Below, piece after piece: positions 34,227 to 36,761 of a DNA stretch of 36,761 nt. Both the position numbers and the translations under genes were made by a program. The DNA is taken from the NCBI GenBank assembly GCA_029561345.1, contig JAKQJC010000002.1, positions 1-36,761 of the forward strand. The letters run 5' to 3'. Each line of letters opens with the position of its first letter. The first letter of the stretch is position 1. This DNA comes from Chloroflexota bacterium (GTDB lineage Bacteria > Chloroflexota > Anaerolineae > Anaerolineales > Anaerolineaceae). The notes under the pieces were generated by a model that was not told where the DNA came from, ran no database searches, and saw only the letters and a list, made by a program, of their open reading frames with translations.

Positions 34227-34472
34227 ATGCGAGGCCGCTTTGGCTGTTTCTTCCTCTTACTCGGCGTGATTCTGCTGACGGTTTTTTTCGCTTCAGATAT
34301 TGCCCGCTCCCCCGATTTTATGCTGGCCCTGGCCGGCATCGGCGCCCTGCTGATGGGCTGGGGGCTGTGGCACAAACGCACCAAGGCAGAGCAGGCTTCA
34401 GCCCAGCGCTTCACCACCATGCGCCGCCTGTTTGGTAAAAACCCGCCCCCAAAGCCACCCCAGGGAAAATAG
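34227..34472 (+). CDS. Small membrane protein, function unknown
   Basis: 81 aa. Two hydrophobic helices, about 6-24 (GCFFLLLGVILLTVFFA) and 31-48 (FMLALAGIGALLMGWGLW), followed by a basic tail ending in a Pro/Lys stretch (PPPKPPQGK). The SD AGGAG and a near-consensus promoter support it as a real gene. It is first in a unit with the CoA-transferase genes (39-base gap). I do not recognise a family. It could be a membrane partner or simply share the transcript. Confidence 0.75.
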   Translation: MRGRFGCFFLLLGVILLTVFFASDIARSPDFMLALAGIGALLMGWGLWHKRTKAEQASAQRFTTMRRLFGKNPPPKPPQGK

Positions 34473-34511
34473 ACCTTTCCCTGCCTATCTTATTTTGAAA
34501 TGTGAGGCCCC

Positions 34512-35414
34512 ATGACCAAACTCACCACCCTTTCTGAAGCCATCCGCCAGTATGTTCACGATGGCGACTGCGTCTTCGCGGCCGGTTTCACCCACCTCAT
34601 CCCCTTTGCCGCCGGTCACGAAATTATCCGCCAGGGGCGCAAAAACCTGGTGCTGGCGCGCGCCACCCCCGACCTGATCTACGATCAGATGGTGGCGGCC
34701 GGCTGCGCCCGCAAGATCATCTTCTCCTACATCGGCAATCCGGGCGTCGGCTCGCTGCGCATTGTGCGCCAGGAAATTGAAGCCGGCCGCCTGGAATGGG
34801 AAGAATATTCCCACTTCAGCATGATCAGCCGCCTGCAGGCTGGCGCCGCCGGACTGCCCTTCATTCCCATGAACCAGACCGCCGCCACCGACCTGGAAAA
34901 AGCCAACCCGCAGTATAAACGCGTGGTGGATCCCTATTCCGGCAGGGAAGTGATTGTGGTGCCGCCCCTGAACCCCGATGTGGCCATCGTGCATGTGCAG
35001 CGCTGTGATGCCAGCGGCAACGCCCAGATCTGGGGCATCATTGGCGAGCAAAAAGAAGCCGCCTTTGCCGCCCGCCATGTCATCCTCACCGCCGAAGAAA
35101 TTGTGGATGAAGAAGTCATCCGCTCGGACCCCAACCGCACGGTCATTCCCGGTTTCATTGTGGATGCCGTCTGCCATGTGCCTTACTGCGCCCACCCTTC
35201 CTACACCCAGGGCTATTATGACCGCGACAACCCCTTCTATCTCGCCTGGGATAAAATCAGCGAGACCCCTGAAGCCGTCAAGGCTTACCTCGATGAATGG
35301 GTTTACGGCGTGAAAGACCGCGAAGAATACTGGCAGAAGCTGGGCGAAGAAACCCGCAAGCGTCTGGAAGTGGCCCCGCGCATCAGCAGCCCGGTTAATT
35401 ATGGGCAATACTAG
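34512..35414 (+). CDS. Family I CoA-transferase, subunit A (GctA/IpdA-like)
   Basis: 300 aa. The N-terminal SEAIRQYVHDGDCVFAAGFTHLIPFAAGHEIIR and the EVIVVPPLNPDVAIVHVQRCDASGNAQIWG block are typical of the alpha subunit of glutaconate-type CoA-transferases and of IpdA. The subunit binds CoA and works as a hetero-oligomer with the next gene's product, moving CoA between acids (or, in IpdAB, opening a ring by CoA-ester hydrolysis). GAGG lies four bases before the ATG; the gap to subunit B is 15 bases. The exact acid substrate cannot be read from sequence; the 2-hydroxyacid dehydrogenase downstream hints at a hydroxyacid/2-oxoacid route. Confidence 0.88.
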   Translation: MTKLTTLSEAIRQYVHDGDCVFAAGFTHLIPFAAGHEIIRQGRKNLVLARATPDLIYDQMVAAGCARKIIFSYIGNPGVGSLRIVRQEIEAGRLEWEEYSHFSMISRLQAGAAGLPFIPMNQTAATDLEKANPQYKRVVDPYSGREVIVVPPLNPDVAIVHVQRCDASGNAQIWGIIGEQKEAAFAARHVILTAEEIVDEEVIRSDPNRTVIPGFIVDAVCHVPYCAHPSYTQGYYDRDNPFYLAWDKISETPEAVKAYLDEWVYGVKDREEYWQKLGEETRKRLEVAPRISSPVNYGQY

Positions 35415-35429
35415 TCCGAAGGAGACCCC

Positions 35430-36185
35430 ATGAACTACTCTGCCTCTGAATTGATGACGATTAACTCAGCCCGCCTGCTGCGCGATCACGATGTGGTGTT
35501 TGTGGGCGTGGGCCTGCCCAACCTGGCCTGCAACCTGGCCCAGCGCACCCATGCGCCCAACCTGCTGATGATTTACGAAGCCGGCGTCATCGGCGCCCGC
35601 CCGGCCCGCCTGCCCCTCTCCATTGGCGACCCCACCCTGGTCAGCGGCGCGGCGGCGGTGTGCAGCATGTACGAAATCTTCACCCTCTACCTGCAGCGCG
35701 GCAATGTGGATGTGGGTTTTCTCGGCGGCGCACAAATTGACCAGTTCGGCAACATCAATGTCACGGTCATCGGCGATTACAACCACCCCAAGGTGCGCCT
35801 GCCCGGATCGGGCGGCTCCATGGAAATTGCCGCCTGGGCCAACCGCTGTTACATCATCACCCCACACCAGCTGCGGCGCTTCCCCGCCCGGGTGGATTTT
35901 CACACTTCGGCTGGCTTTTTGGATGGCGGCGATGCCCGCGCCAAAACAGGCGTGCGCGGCGCCGGCCCGCAGGCGGTCGTGACCAACCTGGGCATCCTCA
36001 AGCCGGACGCGAACGGCGAGCTGGTTTTGGCGGCTCTGCACCCGGGCTGCAGCTTTGAGCAGGCGCAAGCCAACACCGGCTGGGCGCTGAAGCAAGCTGA
36101 AACAATGGAAGTTACCCCCGCCCCCGCCGAAGAAGACCTGCGCATCCTCCGGGAAGAACTGGACCCCCAAAGGATTTACATTTGA
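35430..36185 (+). CDS. Family I CoA-transferase, subunit B (GctB/IpdB-like)
   Basis: 251 aa. VFVGVGLPNLACNLAQ is the beta-subunit N-terminal glycine motif; IYEAGVIGA places Glu50 where glutaconate-type transferases carry the catalytic Glu that forms the CoA thioester. GGAQIDQFGNINVTVIG and LPGSGGSMEIA are also family landmarks. A catalytic-type Glu favours transferase activity over an IpdB-like role, but alignment is needed. SD GGAGA lies five bases before the ATG. The stop TGA shares its A with the ATG of the next gene. Confidence 0.9.
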   Translation: MNYSASELMTINSARLLRDHDVVFVGVGLPNLACNLAQRTHAPNLLMIYEAGVIGARPARLPLSIGDPTLVSGAAAVCSMYEIFTLYLQRGNVDVGFLGGAQIDQFGNINVTVIGDYNHPKVRLPGSGGSMEIAAWANRCYIITPHQLRRFPARVDFHTSAGFLDGGDARAKTGVRGAGPQAVVTNLGILKPDANGELVLAALHPGCSFEQAQANTGWALKQAETMEVTPAPAEEDLRILREELDPQRIYI

Positions 36186-36761
36186 TGGACGAAAAAAAGA
36201 CGCTGGAAATTATCAGTACTGTGCCGCTCACAGAGGGGCAGCAAAACCGCATCAAAGGCCTGGGCAAACACATCCGCCTGACCGTCAGCCCTGGCAAAGC
36301 CCCGACAGACCTGCCCAAAGACGCCTGGGAAAAAGCCGAGGTGCTCTTCGCGGACGGCAAGCAGCTGCCCACGCGCGAACAGGCGCCCGCTCTCAAATGG
36401 GTCCAAACCGCGCTGGCTGGGGTGGACCGGGCGCTTGCCCAGCCCCTGGCTTCCGACCCGGAGATTGTGATAACCTCCGCCAGCGGGGTAATGGTCAGCC
36501 AAATGGGTGAGTATGTGCTGATGGCTTTGGTGATGTTGGGGCACAAACTGCCCGAAGCCATCGCCCTGCAAAAAGAGCGCAAATGGGGCAGCAATACTTC
36601 CCGATCTTTGCAGCCGGTGGAACTGCGCGGCAGTACGGTTGGCATTGTCGGCTACGGGTCCATCGGGCGGGAAGTGGCGCGCTTGCTGCATCCCCTGGGC
36701 GTGAACATATTAGCCGCCAAACGCGACCTGATGAGGCTGGAAGACAGCGGTTATACTCCTG
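36185..36761 (+). CDS. D-isomer-specific 2-hydroxyacid dehydrogenase (partial, 5' part only)
   Basis: 192 codons are present before the window ends. The start overlaps the upstream stop by one base (TGATG), so translation is coupled. The substrate-domain half includes KWVQTALAGVDRAL and ITSASGVMVSQMGEYVLMALVM; the NAD-binding half begins with LRGSTVGIVGYGSIGREVARLL (GxGxxG). Catalytic Arg/Glu/His lie beyond the edge. The family interconverts 2-hydroxyacids and 2-oxoacids with NAD(P). With the CoA-transferase genes it suggests a small carboxylic-acid pathway. Confidence 0.9.
   Translation, partial: MDEKKTLEIISTVPLTEGQQNRIKGLGKHIRLTVSPGKAPTDLPKDAWEKAEVLFADGKQLPTREQAPALKWVQTALAGVDRALAQPLASDPEIVITSASGVMVSQMGEYVLMALVMLGHKLPEAIALQKERKWGSNTSRSLQPVELRGSTVGIVGYGSIGREVARLLHPLGVNILAAKRDLMRLEDSGYTP

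Noticed and set aside
34028..34420. 130-codon minus-strand ORF
   Set aside because: It overlaps the T-box promoter and the small membrane-protein gene antisense, and has no SD or family features.
1..36761. CRISPR array, tRNA genes, insertion sequences
   Set aside because: No spaced direct repeats, tRNA-like cloverleaf ends or transposase motifs were seen on either strand.

Overview
The window looks like a chromosomal segment of a Chloroflexota bacterium, most likely of the Anaerolineae type. This is inferred from gene content, not from a marker gene: several lipoproteins or secreted proteins with Thr/Pro stalks and NBR1-like (four-tryptophan, FW) Ig domains, a CSLREA/beta-helix surface protein, fibronectin-III-tailed metalloproteases, an ABC-2 exporter cluster and a type-2 isoleucyl-tRNA synthetase under a T-box. 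Composition is moderately GC-rich. There are no tRNA or rRNA genes, CRISPR arrays or insertion sequences that I can see.

Layout. 1-3079 (-): a large secreted protein running off the left edge, made of a signal peptide, a CSLREA/beta-helix part and a lipase/LCAT-like alpha/beta-hydrolase whose nucleophile position is Gly. 3165-3310: a hairpin-rich intergenic block. 3457-5586 (+): secreted HExxHxxGxxHD metalloprotease with three FnIII domains. 5663-6853 (-): D-Ala-D-Ala-ligase-like ATP-grasp enzyme, preceded by a long structured 5' leader with its own promoter. 7158-14223 (-): an ABC exporter operon with one ATPase, two permease pairs (a tandem duplication) and a terminal FW-domain lipoprotein. 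14536-16665 (+): a second metalloprotease, a paralogue of the first and also 709 aa, with a promoter placed so that the mRNA should be nearly leaderless. 16729-20630 (-): a methyl-accepting chemotaxis protein translationally coupled to a membrane-anchored M20 peptidase. 20793-21800 (+): a second FW-domain lipoprotein.

22020-26610 (-): the most unusual part. One operon reads cheW, ParA-like ATPase, Pro/Ala-rich CheW-domain protein, MASE1-PAS-HisKA_3 sensor kinase, NarL-type response regulator. The first three genes resemble the ParC/ParP/CheW cassette that localises chemoreceptor arrays in Vibrio, but here a NarX/NarL-type pair follows and no cheA or cheY is present in the window. The MCP nearby could be its receptor.

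26908-30447 (+): a tight three-gene unit of a membrane-anchored C39-like papain-fold protein with TPR-like repeats, a membrane-anchored HExxH metallopeptidase-like protein and a HAD hydrolase. 30567-34060 (-): ileS with an upstream T-box riboswitch whose specifier reads AUC (Ile). 34227-36761 (+): from a near-consensus promoter, a small membrane protein, the two subunits of a family I CoA-transferase and the start of a D-2-hydroxyacid dehydrogenase, suggesting 2-hydroxyacid/acyl-CoA metabolism.

All calls come from reading the sequence; no database search was run. Family names come from recognised motifs, and substrate-level functions are inference.
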